Notes under the pieces: model-generated | Database searches by the model: none | What the model was told of the DNA's origin: nothing | Seen by the model: the letters and a program-made list of their open reading frames with translations, nothing else | Program-made: the position numbers and the translations under genes | Shown: positions 1-7,920 of the stretch, piece by piece | Layout: each line of letters opens with the position of its first letter | How positions within the stretch are numbered: the stretch's first letter is position 1 | Assembly (NCBI RefSeq): GCF_029894425.1 | Contig: NZ_JARXYJ010000001.1 | Location: forward strand, 7,150,501-7,214,500 | Length of the DNA stretch: 64,000 bases | Origin: Streptomyces sp. SAI-127 | Lineage (GTDB): Bacteria; Actinomycetota; Actinomycetes; Streptomycetales; Streptomycetaceae | Reading direction: 5' to 3'

Positions 1-88
1 AGGTGGGGTGGCACAGTTTTCGCCCACCCGTACGTCGTGGCTACTCACCCAGGTGACAATTTCGGGGCTTATTAGAGCTGACGTCCAG

Positions 89-1078
89 TCACATCGTGAG
101 GACGGGCTCGGGCGTATCGCTCATATCGGTGGACTCGGGGCGCCTGCGTCCCCGTACCGCCAAAACGCCCCCCACGGCAGCCAGTACGAATCCAGCCACA
201 GCCGCCCCGATCGGCAACGTCTCGCCCACCGCGCGCAGTTGGCCGCTGTCTCGCTTGGCCAGCCGCACCGCGTCCTTCTGGGTCGCGGTGGTGAACGCGA
301 TCTTCGGGCTGTCCAGCAGGACCACGGCGTCCTTCTTCGCGCCGGGCGCCCGCAGGGTGCGCTTCGGGCCCACCTGTGCGTAGACCACCCGGCCGGTGCG
401 CTGGTCGACGACCAGCTCGATGCCGTGGTTGGAGTACCACTCCTCGGCCAGTACCTGCGGCCGGTCGGGCTCGTCCACGATCGTGCCCGGCACCAGCCGT
501 GTCCCGACCTTGGCCGGGGCGACCGTGCCGGTGAACCGGTAACCCGTGTACCCCTGAACCTTCTTCGTACCCTGGTAACGCAACGTCACCGTCGAACCCA
601 GGGAGTTGTCCCACCACTGGTAGGAGCGCCGCTCCACGTCGAAGGGGAACTTCAGATAGGCCTCGCCCTCGATGTACGGCTTCTCGCCGCAGCAGTGCAC
701 CGGCCTGGTGGTCTTGCGGTCCATGACCCAGCGGTGCGGGACGAACTCCAGGGCGTCGTGCGGGTCGGCGGCCGGAAGCGACTTGTCGGTGTCGACGGTG
801 GTGGTGACGTCCCACACCGCGGCCCGGCCGCTGCGTTCGCTGTCCTCGACGTCGGCGCGCACCCGCTGGGTGACGGTGATCCGCTGTCCGGGAACCGTCT
901 CGAGTTCCTCGGTGTCGAAGACGCTGCCCGTTCCGCGGTAGACCGCGGTCTGGTCGATGTCGATCGGATTCACGGCCGCTCGCGGGGCCACGTACCACGC
1001 GAGCAACGGCGCCAGTACCAGCAGGAACGTGCCGAGTCCCAGCAGAATCAGGGAGATTGGAGAGGCTGTACGGCGCAT
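89..1078 (-). CDS. DUF3068 (PorA-like) membrane-anchored protein
   Basis: 329 aa. Residues about 8-30 form a hydrophobic N-terminal segment (signal anchor), then a long extracytoplasmic region follows, and a second hydrophobic stretch near residues 292-312 precedes a short Arg-rich tail (GRRRPE). This two-membrane-segment layout with conserved phrases such as QWWDNS and TVTLRYQG is that of the DUF3068/PorA family of actinobacterial envelope proteins. The molecular role is unknown in Streptomyces. The start was chosen at ATG 1078 because MRRTASPIS leads straight into the hydrophobic segment. Bases 1-88, downstream of its stop, hold nothing I recognise. The family call is fairly firm, the function open. 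Confidence 0.8.
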   Translation of the reverse strand: MRRTASPISLILLGLGTFLLVLAPLLAWYVAPRAAVNPIDIDQTAVYRGTGSVFDTEELETVPGQRITVTQRVRADVEDSERSGRAAVWDVTTTVDTDKSLPAADPHDALEFVPHRWVMDRKTTRPVHCCGEKPYIEGEAYLKFPFDVERRSYQWWDNSLGSTVTLRYQGTKKVQGYTGYRFTGTVAPAKVGTRLVPGTIVDEPDRPQVLAEEWYSNHGIELVVDQRTGRVVYAQVGPKRTLRAPGAKKDAVVLLDSPKIAFTTATQKDAVRLAKRDSGQLRAVGETLPIGAAVAGFVLAAVGGVLAVRGRRRPESTDMSDTPEPVLTM

Positions 1079-1281
1079 CCGGACACTCCAGGGGCTTGAG
1101 TTGACGGAGTTCGGGCCGCTCTATGGGCCGGAGACCGTAGGCGTCTTGGCACGGGGTGTCAATGTCTTGACGGATTGTCAATGTCCTGTCGACACTGGGG
1201 CGACAGGCAGGGTGGGTACCGGACGGGTTCCGGGTGGGGACGTACGCCGGATCGAGCCGCTCGAGAGAGGCTGCCCCTGCG

Positions 1282-1434
1282 ATGTCCAGACTGCTCGCCG
1301 CCGCACTGACCGTCGTGGTCTCCGCTTTGCTCGCCCTCGGTGCCGCGCTCGGCATCGTCGCGCTGCTGGAGGCGACGCCCGAGCAGCCCAACACCCCCTT
1401 GATCACCTACGAGCAGACGGACCAAGGGAGTTGA
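1282..1434 (+). CDS. Small single-pass membrane protein, DUF2613-like
   Basis: 50 aa. Almost the whole N-terminal half (MSRLLAAALTVVVSALLALG onward) is a single membrane helix, followed by a short extracytoplasmic tail ending PNTPLITYEQTDQGS. I start it at ATG 1282, because the in-frame ATG 48 bp upstream adds only a charged stretch that does not resemble the family. Its stop lies 3 bp before the GTG of the PucR-type gene, so the two are probably co-transcribed. It resembles the DUF2613 small membrane proteins of actinobacteria. I cannot assign a function. Confidence 0.65.
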   Translation: MSRLLAAALTVVVSALLALGAALGIVALLEATPEQPNTPLITYEQTDQGS

Positions 1435-1437
1435 CCC

Positions 1438-2662
1438 GTGGCCGCCCGCCCGGCAACTGTGAACGCCCGCTCGGCCTGGCACGACGTCCCCCGCCTCCAG
1501 GTCCGCCGCTTCGCTGCCATCGCCATGGCCGAGGCGCCGGCCCTCGCCGAGGAGATCCTGCGCGAGATCCGCCGTGAGTACCCCCATCTGCCGGTGATCC
1601 TCGACGAGTCCGGCGAACCGATGGCCCTGGTCGGCATCCGCCGCGCGATCGAGGTCTTCGTCCAGCACCTGGAAACGGCGGAGGGCCGTCCCACGGTCCC
1701 CCCGGGCGTCTTCCAGGAGTTCGGCCGGGGCGAGGGGCTGAACGGCCGCAGCCTCGACTCCCTCCAGGCGATCTACCGCATGGGCGTACGTCTGGCATGG
1801 CGCCGGTTCGCCGACATCGGCCAGCGTGTGGAGATCCCGCCGCCGGCGATGTACGAGCTGGTGGACGCGGGCTACGAGTACCTGGACGGACTGGTCGACC
1901 AGTCCGTCCGGGGCTACGCGGAGGCAGCGGCCCGCCAGGCGGGCGAGCGCCTGCGCCTCCAGCGCCGCCTGATGGAGTTACTGCTGGCCGAACGCCACCG
2001 GGGCGACCCGGCGGACGCGCTGACGGAACGCGCGGCCCGCATCGGCTGGCCCCTCCCGAAGAAGGTGGCGGTCGGCGTCCTGCTCCGTCCGGCCCGTGAG
2101 GCGGTGCCTCCCGCGGTGGGCCAGGGCGTCCTCCTGGACATGGACTACGAACAGCCCCGCATGGTCGTCCCGGAACCGGGCGCGGCGGGCCGCCCCGAAC
2201 TTCTGCACCGGGCCCTGACCGGCTGGGCGGGCGCGATAGGACCCCCGGTCCCGCTCGCCGACGCGGCGAAGTCCCTCCGCTGGGCCGAGGCCGCCGTACG
2301 CCTGATGGAACGGGACCTGCTCCCTGCCGGGGACGTCCTGTACTGCACCGAACACACCGAGGCCCTGGTCCTGCTGCAGCCGGAGGAGCTGATCGACGAT
2401 CTGGCCCTGCGCTGCCTGGCCCCCCTGCGGCACTGCGGCCCCACCCACGGCCGCCGCCTCGCGGAGACTCTGCTGGCCTGGCTGGAGACCAGGGGCGGGG
2501 GCCCCGGAAGTGGCGGCCCGCCTGGGCGTCCACCCCCAGACCGTCCGCTACCGTCTCCGCCAGATCCGGGAGCTGTGGGGCGACGAGATCGACGACCCGG
2601 ACCGGCGGTTCGAACTGGAGCTGGTGCTGCGGGCCCGGCGGTTGCGGGGAGAGCTGGCGTGA
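1438..2662 (+). CDS. PucR-family transcriptional regulator, frameshifted before its HTH
   Basis: GTG start at 1438 with AGGGAG upstream. Residues 1 to about 345 match PucR/CdaR-type regulators (N-terminal RsbRD-like helical region with NGRSLDSLQAIYRMG, then a GGDEF-like middle). After LAWLETRG the frame as read runs into Gly/Pro-rich nonsense and stops at 2676. Removing one G from the GGGGG run at 2497-2501 restores GAPEVAARLGVHPQTVRYRL and a tail ending RRLRGELA at a TGA at 2660-2662. That restored stretch is the C-terminal helix-turn-helix (HTH_30) of PucR proteins. As written, the product would lack its DNA-binding domain. The change sits in a homopolymer, so it is either a sequencing error or a real inactivating or phase-variable indel. 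Confidence 0.85.
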
Positions 2663-2715
2663 GCAACCCAGTGTGACGTGCCGCACACGGAGTGGGTCTA
2701 CCTCCCCCTTGCCCA

Positions 2716-2782
2716 TTGCCGGAGGAAACCGCCTGTCGCTAGCCTGTGTTCGTCATGCCGATCGTCTGTTGAAATTTCGAAC
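2716..2782 (+). promoter_or_regulatory. Promoter with tandem 16-bp operators (iclR-lactonase operon)
   Basis: -35 TTGCCG at 2716-2721, an 18-bp spacer, and -10 TAGCCT at 2740-2745. Two 16-mers follow: GTTCGTCATGCCGATC at 2748-2763 and TGTTGAAATTTCGAAC at 2767-2782. They match the palindrome GTTCGAAATTTCGAAC at 11 and 13 of 16 positions and start 19 bp apart. The same 67-bp layout recurs at 7840, 34602 and (minus strand) 47494. The operators cover the expected transcription start, which suits repression. Because it precedes the IclR gene, autoregulation is the natural inference. Confidence 0.7.
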
Positions 2783-2812
2783 GCAGACGCCTTAAAAGAG
2801 AGGGGGCCGGTT

Positions 2813-3586
2813 GTGGGACGCCTCGTACCTGCCGTGACCCGGGCTCTCGATATTCTCGAGCTCTTCCTCGACGGAGACGGGACGCTCTCCGCCCCCGACA
2901 TCGTGCGCAGGCTCCAGCTGCCACGCACCACCGTGCACGAGCTGGTGACCACTCTCGCCGCCCGGTCGTACATCGTCCAGGTCCCGGGCCAGCCGGGACG
3001 CTACCGGCTCGGGGTGCGGCCCTACCAGCTCGGCAGCCGGTACGCCGAGCAGCTCGACCTCGCCGCCGAGGGCCAGCAGGTCGCCCGGTCCGTCGCCGAG
3101 ACCTGTGACGAGACCGTACACGTGGCGATCCTCGAGGGCACCGACGTCATCTACATCGCCAAGGTCGACTCGACGCACGCGGTGCGGATGGTGTCGGCCG
3201 CCGGCCGGCGCCTGCCCGCGCACTGCACCTCCGTCGGCAAGATGCTCCTCGCCTCCCTCCCGGAGCCGCAGCTCGCCTCCCGTATCCCCGATGACACTCC
3301 GCTCCCCGGTATGACGCCCAACAGCATCACCGACCCCGCTGCCCTGCGCGAGGCCCTCGACGAGATCCGGCAGCGCGGCGTCGCCGTCGAGAACCGTGAG
3401 TCCAACCCGGACGTGTCCTGCGTGGCCGCCCCGGTCCGCGACCGCACCGGGCAGGTCGTCGCCGCGCTCTCCATCTCCGTGCCGATGATCCGCTGGAGCG
3501 ACGACCGCCGCGGCGAGCTGGAGCAGCTCGCCGCCAAGGGCGCCGCCGAGCTGTCCGAGCGCCTCGGCCACCGGAGCGTGGGATGA
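2813..3586 (+). CDS. IclR-family transcriptional regulator
   Basis: 257 aa. N-terminal winged HTH (TRALDILELFLDGDGTLSAP ... PRTTVHELVTTLAARSYI), then the IclR effector domain with typical phrases CDETVHVAILEGTDVIYIAKV, RRLPAHCTSVGKMLLASL and CVAAPVRDRTGQVVAALSISVP. I start at GTG 2813, since VGRLVPAVTRALD is the usual family beginning. The longer in-frame extension to 2678 would span the promoter and operators. It overlaps the downstream lactonase gene by the ATGA motif, so the two are translated together. Its own promoter carries the tandem palindrome found at three other sugar promoters here, which makes it the leading candidate for the regulator of that set. The ligand is unknown; a sugar acid or arabinose-derived metabolite is my inference. 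Confidence 0.9.
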   Translation: MGRLVPAVTRALDILELFLDGDGTLSAPDIVRRLQLPRTTVHELVTTLAARSYIVQVPGQPGRYRLGVRPYQLGSRYAEQLDLAAEGQQVARSVAETCDETVHVAILEGTDVIYIAKVDSTHAVRMVSAAGRRLPAHCTSVGKMLLASLPEPQLASRIPDDTPLPGMTPNSITDPAALREALDEIRQRGVAVENRESNPDVSCVAAPVRDRTGQVVAALSISVPMIRWSDDRRGELEQLAAKGAAELSERLGHRSVG

Positions 3587-4431
3587 CCCGCTTCACGAAG
3601 TACGACGTCGCCGTACGCGCCGAGGCCACCCTCGGCGAGGGGCCCACGTGGGACGGCGAGCGGCTCCTGTGGATCGACATCCTCGGCGCCCGGCTCCACA
3701 CCTACGACCCCGTCTCCGGCCACCGCACGGTCCGTGTCCTGGACCAGCACATCGGCGCCGTCAAGCCGCGCGCGGGTGGCGGACTCGTCCTCAACCTCCG
3801 GGACGGCGTGGCCCTGCTGGACCCCGACGACTCCTTCCGCTGGCTCCACCACGAGCCCGTCCCCGGCCGCCGGGCCAACGACGCCGCCGTGGCCCCCGAC
3901 GGCTCTCTGTGGGCGGGCACCATGCGCTACGACGAGGCACCGGGCGGCGGCACCCTGTCCCGGATCACGGGTGACGGCACGCACCGCACCGTCCTCGACG
4001 ACGTGGCCGTCAGCAACGGCACCGGGTGGAGCCCGGACGGCCGGCTCATGTACTACATCGACTCACCCACCCGCCGCGTCGACGTCTTCGACCACGAGAG
4101 CGGGCGGCTCTCCGACCGCCGGCCCTTCGCCGTGATCGAGGACGGCGCCGGTTTCCCCGACGGGCTCACGGTCGACGCCGACGGCTGCGTCTGGGTAGCC
4201 CTGTGGGACGGGGGAGCGGTCCGCCGCTACACCCCGGACGGCGGCCTCGACCACGTGATCACCCTCCCGACCCCGCGCGTCACCGCGTGCGCGTTCGGCG
4301 GCCCGGACCTGACCGACCTGTACATCACGACCGCACGGGTGGGGCTGGACGCCCCGCACCCGGTGGCGGGCTCACTGCTGGTGGTGCCGGGGGCCGGCAA
4401 GGGCGTGGCGCAACAGCCGTTCGCGGGCTGA
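3583..4431 (+). CDS. SMP-30/gluconolactonase-family sugar lactonase
   Basis: 282 aa six-bladed beta-propeller of the SMP-30/LRE family, which hydrolyses sugar lactones using one divalent metal. The family metal and active-site positions are visible: Glu19 in GEGP, Asn99 in RANDAAV, Asn145 in SNGTGWSPD and Asp193 in PDGLTVD. There is no signal peptide, so it is cytoplasmic. Translationally coupled to the IclR gene (ATGA overlap) and under its promoter. In an oxidative sugar route it would open an aldonolactone made by a dehydrogenase to the aldonic acid, feeding the dehydratase encoded at 46240-47400. Specificity (arabinono-, galactono- or glucono-lactone) cannot be told from sequence. Confidence 0.88.
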   Translation: MTRFTKYDVAVRAEATLGEGPTWDGERLLWIDILGARLHTYDPVSGHRTVRVLDQHIGAVKPRAGGGLVLNLRDGVALLDPDDSFRWLHHEPVPGRRANDAAVAPDGSLWAGTMRYDEAPGGGTLSRITGDGTHRTVLDDVAVSNGTGWSPDGRLMYYIDSPTRRVDVFDHESGRLSDRRPFAVIEDGAGFPDGLTVDADGCVWVALWDGGAVRRYTPDGGLDHVITLPTPRVTACAFGGPDLTDLYITTARVGLDAPHPVAGSLLVVPGAGKGVAQQPFAG

Positions 4432-5928
4432 CTACCGCAGCTCCGCCTTCTTCAACTCCTCTGCGGTCAGGGGCGGTTCGGTCAGAGTCGGCTTCAACGG
4501 GCCCACCGCCGCCGCCAGCAGTACACCCGGCGCCAGCAACACCTCCGCCCGCCGCTCCAGCGACGTCACGTCGGTGACGCGGCGGGCGATACGCCCGTTC
4601 CCCGTGGCCGTGTACATGAGCCGGGAGACGTACGCGGCCACGGCCCGGTCCCGTGCCGTCGGCCCGTTCTCCGTGGCCCCCGGATAGAACACGTCCTGCC
4701 CGGTCGCCAGCTCCCACGCCGCCCCGACCGGCCGGGCCACCGCCTTCTGCACCCGACGCGCCAACCCGGCGGTTCCCCACCCGTACCGCCGAGTGAGGTC
4801 CCGCAGGACGAGCGCGCTCTGGGCGCCGACGGCCAGGCCGTGCCCGTACAGCGGGTTGTACGCCGCCAGCGCGTCGCCGAGGACCGTGAAGTTCTCCGGC
4901 CAGGCCGGCATGCGCTCGTAGAAGTACCGCCGGTTGACGGTCGTACGCGTGAAGGAGACGCCGGACAGCGGCTCGGCCCGGGAGATCAGGTCGCCGATCA
5001 GCGGATGCCGCAGCTCCTCGCGGGCGAACCGCACGAAGTCGTCGTCGGCGGGCGACGGTTCGCCTCCGCGCGTGCCGTTCAGGGTGACGATCCACCGGCC
5101 GTCCTCGATCGGCAGCAGAAAGCCCGCCCGGCCCGGTCCGGCCGCCCGGGTGTCCGGCTGCACGCTGATGACGGGGAAGCCGTCGCGGGCCTGCTCCGGC
5201 GCGAGGTAGAGGCGGCTCGCGTACGCCAGGCCGGAGTCGACCTCGCGGCGCTCCGGCGTCGGCAGTCCGAGCTCCGTCAGCCAGCGGGGCGTCCCGGAGG
5301 CCCGCCCGGTCGCATCCACGACCATGCCCGCGTCGATGGTCCGTTCGCGGCCGTCGCGCTCCCGTACCCGGACCCCGGTGACCCCCTGAGCGTCACCCGT
5401 CAGCCCCAGCACCTCGGTGCCGCCGAGCACCTCGACCCGGTCGTCCGCGAGGACCCGTGCCCGGACCGTCGCGTCCAGCAGGTCCCGCCCGGCCAGGATC
5501 ACGTGGTGGGACTCGGGCCAGCGCCGGAACCAGCCGTGTGCCGACAGGACGACCATGTCGGTGGTGACCGGCGCGCGGCGCGCCCCGGCGTCCGTCAGCG
5601 TGCCGGTGACGCCGGGCAGGAGGTCCTCCATGGCCCGTACCCCGCCCGACCACAGCATGTGGGCGTGCCGGGCCTGCGGCAGGCCCTTGCGGGGCGCGGG
5701 CTCCCCGGGCAGCTCGTCGCGCTCCACCACGAGGACCCGGTCGGCGAGGTCCGTCAGCGCGGCCGCCGCGAGCATGCCCGTGTGGGATCCCCCGAGGACG
5801 ACGGCGACCCTGGCGGGGGAGGGGCGCTCGCTCAGGTCCGCCTCGCGTTGTCCACGCCGGTCACCCTCGCCGACCTGCTTTGCTGCCGGGGGTCCGGGGG
5901 CTGTCCCCCGGGAAGACGGAGTGCTCAT
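4432..5928 (-). CDS. FAD-dependent oxidoreductase, LasC/squalene-epoxidase-like
   Basis: 498 aa. The Rossmann FAD motif is at VAVVLGGSHTGMLAAAALTD (residues about 41-60), with an ERD motif ending the second strand (VLVVERDELPG) and the second FAD motif FTVLGDALAAYNPLYGHGL near residue 355. This is the flavin monooxygenase/epoxidase class often annotated as LasC-like or geranylgeranyl-reductase-like. It has no signal peptide. It is the last gene of a minus-strand operon; if ATG 5928 is used it overlaps the upstream MAB_1171c gene by 68 bp. I found no better in-frame start before the FAD motif. Substrate unknown. Confidence 0.82.
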   Translation of the reverse strand: MSTPSSRGTAPGPPAAKQVGEGDRRGQREADLSERPSPARVAVVLGGSHTGMLAAAALTDLADRVLVVERDELPGEPAPRKGLPQARHAHMLWSGGVRAMEDLLPGVTGTLTDAGARRAPVTTDMVVLSAHGWFRRWPESHHVILAGRDLLDATVRARVLADDRVEVLGGTEVLGLTGDAQGVTGVRVRERDGRERTIDAGMVVDATGRASGTPRWLTELGLPTPERREVDSGLAYASRLYLAPEQARDGFPVISVQPDTRAAGPGRAGFLLPIEDGRWIVTLNGTRGGEPSPADDDFVRFAREELRHPLIGDLISRAEPLSGVSFTRTTVNRRYFYERMPAWPENFTVLGDALAAYNPLYGHGLAVGAQSALVLRDLTRRYGWGTAGLARRVQKAVARPVGAAWELATGQDVFYPGATENGPTARDRAVAAYVSRLMYTATGNGRIARRVTDVTSLERRAEVLLAPGVLLAAAVGPLKPTLTEPPLTAEELKKAELR

Positions 5929-7153
5929 GCGTGGACATGCTCTCTGCCGGGACGGCCGCGCGGGCGCGTACCGCCTTGATCTCGTCGGGGCTGTGCAGGA
6001 CGTCGGACACGGCCGCGATCTCCTGCAGCAGGTACGTGGTGTCGGGGTCCCCGTCGCCGTCGGCGTCCGGGGAGTGCCGCCGGGTCTCGACGGCGTCCAG
6101 GATCGTCACGGCGGCGGCGAGGGCCTGGGCGCGGCCGCGCTCGAAGCCGAGGGCGACGGCCGCGTCGTAGGAACGGGTGCGCAGGTCCTCGTCGAGGAAC
6201 CGGGACAGCTGGAGCAGCGCGTCGCGGATGAAGGTCTCGCGGCGGATGAGGCGCATCTCGGGGGTGGTGCGCAGGGCGAGCGGCTCGCGGCCGCCCGCGA
6301 CGGTCCGCATCAGCCGGGCGAGCGGCCCCAGTTCACGGTGGCGGCGGCGGACCAGCCAGCGCTCGTGCAGGTACTGGCCGGCGTGCGGGACGATGAAACC
6401 GATCGCGACCAGCGTCGCCGCGATGCAGGCGGCCGACGGCGCGATGTTGGTGTTCAGCCAGTCCAGGTCGTGCCCGGTCCAGCGGGCCACCACGGCCGTG
6501 AGCTTGGCCGCGCTGAAGAGCAGGTTGGTCGCGAATCCGATGCCGAGGAACCTCAGCCCCCAGCGCAGCCACGCGTTGAGGCCGTCGGTGCGGATCCAGT
6601 TCCACACCAGCCGGGTCGTGATCGAGCAGGCCAGGGCCTGTGCGAACAGGTAGAGCAGGATCTCCTCGCGCATGAACGGCGTACTGGCGTAGTACGTGTC
6701 CAGGTCCTCGATCCGCTCCACGGGCACGTCGGCGAGCACGAAGAGCGTCCACAGCGCGACCACCACCGCCGCGTACGCGTAGACCACCCACCGGGTCGCG
6801 CGGCGCGTCTCGGCCGACCGCTCGGTGAGGCCGTTGCGCCAGTGCACGACCAGCAGCAGCCAGGACGCGGACAGCGCGGTGATCAGGGAGTAGACCCAGG
6901 GCGCCGCGATGTTCGGGACGCCGGTGACCCGGTTGGTCCAGGCGATGGTGCTGGGCGCCGCGAAGACGAACACCGCGCAGGCGAACAGCAGCAGACCGCC
7001 CACGGCACGCAGCAGCGGGTCCCGCCACAGCTTGAGGATGCTGGGCAGTTTGATCACCAGGGCGGCGGTCAGGACCAGGCCCGGGAGCCAGAAGGAGACG
7101 TACAGGCCGGTGATGGAGGCGGCCAGTTGGGGTGCCGGTTCGGGGTGGGTCAC
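5861..7153 (-). CDS. MAB_1171c-family multipass membrane protein
   Basis: 430 aa, start GTG 7153, which overlaps the TGA of the upstream peptidase gene as GTGA. The N-terminal half has about seven hydrophobic segments (for example SFWLPGLVLTAALVI, AVGGLLLFACAVFVF, WVVYAYAAVVVALWTLFVL), then a cytoplasmic helical region of about 170 residues ending in an Arg/Gly tail. It matches the family named MAB_1171c putative transporter (DUF6545-type C-terminus), which in Streptomyces is usually beside an ImmA/IrrE-like gene and a FAD oxidoreductase, as here. No transport substrate is established. The reading frame stays open further upstream, but that stretch has no family similarity and lies inside the peptidase gene. 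Confidence 0.75.
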   Translation of the reverse strand: MTHPEPAPQLAASITGLYVSFWLPGLVLTAALVIKLPSILKLWRDPLLRAVGGLLLFACAVFVFAAPSTIAWTNRVTGVPNIAAPWVYSLITALSASWLLLVVHWRNGLTERSAETRRATRWVVYAYAAVVVALWTLFVLADVPVERIEDLDTYYASTPFMREEILLYLFAQALACSITTRLVWNWIRTDGLNAWLRWGLRFLGIGFATNLLFSAAKLTAVVARWTGHDLDWLNTNIAPSAACIAATLVAIGFIVPHAGQYLHERWLVRRRHRELGPLARLMRTVAGGREPLALRTTPEMRLIRRETFIRDALLQLSRFLDEDLRTRSYDAAVALGFERGRAQALAAAVTILDAVETRRHSPDADGDGDPDTTYLLQEIAAVSDVLHSPDEIKAVRARAAVPAESMSTHEHSVFPGDSPRTPGSKAGRRG

Positions 7154-7740
7154 CGCCCTCGGCCTCCGCGGTAGCCGAGGGACCTCTGGACGGGGTCGGG
7201 CCGCACGCCGGAGCCGCGTGCGGAGACGAACGGCCGGAAGGCGGCCGCCAGCCGGTGCCCGAAGTCGTCGGCCTCGGCCTCGTCCGCCTCGCGGGAGCCG
7301 TTGCGGGCCGCCACGGTCAGGGCGACGGAGTCCCAGCCGGGCCGGCCGGCCAGCGCGTCCGCCGCGGCCGCGTGATGGTGCGAGTGGCCCGCGTGCAGGT
7401 GCCACAACTCATGGCCCAGGATGACCAGTTGCTGCATCTCCTCGGCCCGCTCCTCCACGATGACGAGGTCGAAGTCCTGGAACTCCACCCACAGTCCGGT
7501 CACCGCGATCTCGTCGGGGAACCGCTCGAAGCGCAGGTCCACGGGCCGGCCGCCGCGGCGCGCGCTCATCTCCTGGCACAGGGCCCGGCACAGCTCCGGC
7601 ACGTCGGCCGGGGGGCGGGGTCTGGCCCGGACCGCGGCGGTGAGGTGGGAGACCAGATCGCGCATGGCCGAGGTCGCACGGGTGCGTCGTAGTGCCGAGG
7701 CGATCCGGGCCGCACTCCTGCGAGCGCCCGCGATGTCCAT
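7150..7740 (-). CDS. ImmA/IrrE-type metallopeptidase-like protein
   Basis: 196 aa. Contains a zinc-peptidase motif HELWH at residues 110-114 (context VILGHELWHLHAGH), with an acidic EADEAEADDFG segment downstream that can supply the third ligand. These proteins are often called the toxin component beside an XRE repressor; ImmA-like peptidases cleave such repressors. No XRE gene adjoins it here, so its target is unknown. It heads an operon with the MAB_1171c membrane protein (4-bp overlap) and the FAD enzyme. Start ATG 7740 is likely but weakly supported; ATG 7665 is an alternative. Confidence 0.72.
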   Translation of the reverse strand: MDIAGARRSAARIASALRRTRATSAMRDLVSHLTAAVRARPRPPADVPELCRALCQEMSARRGGRPVDLRFERFPDEIAVTGLWVEFQDFDLVIVEERAEEMQQLVILGHELWHLHAGHSHHHAAAADALAGRPGWDSVALTVAARNGSREADEAEADDFGHRLAAAFRPFVSARGSGVRPDPVQRSLGYRGGRGR

Positions 7741-7839
7741 CCCACCCCCTGAGCTCTCCCGCCGCCGTAGGACGGGCTGTTCGAGACTACGCCGCCCGGA
7801 ACTGTCCCGTCACGCGATCCGATTTTGCTGCGCGGGCCA

Positions 7840-7906
7840 TTGACTAGAAAGCGCTTCCTGCCTACGGTCCCGTTCGAAGTTACGAGCGCAATTCGAAATA
7901 TCGAAC
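7840..7906 (+). promoter_or_regulatory. Promoter with tandem operators for the arabinan operon
   Basis: -35 TTGACT at 7840-7845, a 17-bp spacer, and -10 TACGGT at 7863-7868. Then come GTTCGAAGTTACGAGC (7872-7887, 13/16 to the palindrome) and ATTCGAAATATCGAAC (7891-7906, 14/16), starting 19 bp apart. The stretch from -10 into the first operator (TACGGTCCCGTTCGAAG) is almost identical to that before the arabinanase at 34.7 kb, differing by one base. The spacer also contains AAGCGCTT, a LacI-like palindrome that might bind a second regulator. Confidence 0.75.
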
Positions 7907-7920
7907 AGATAGGGCAGGGA

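Noticed and set aside
1..88. Possible RNA gene at the window start
   Set aside because: No cloverleaf or terminator could be folded by eye; nothing recognisable.
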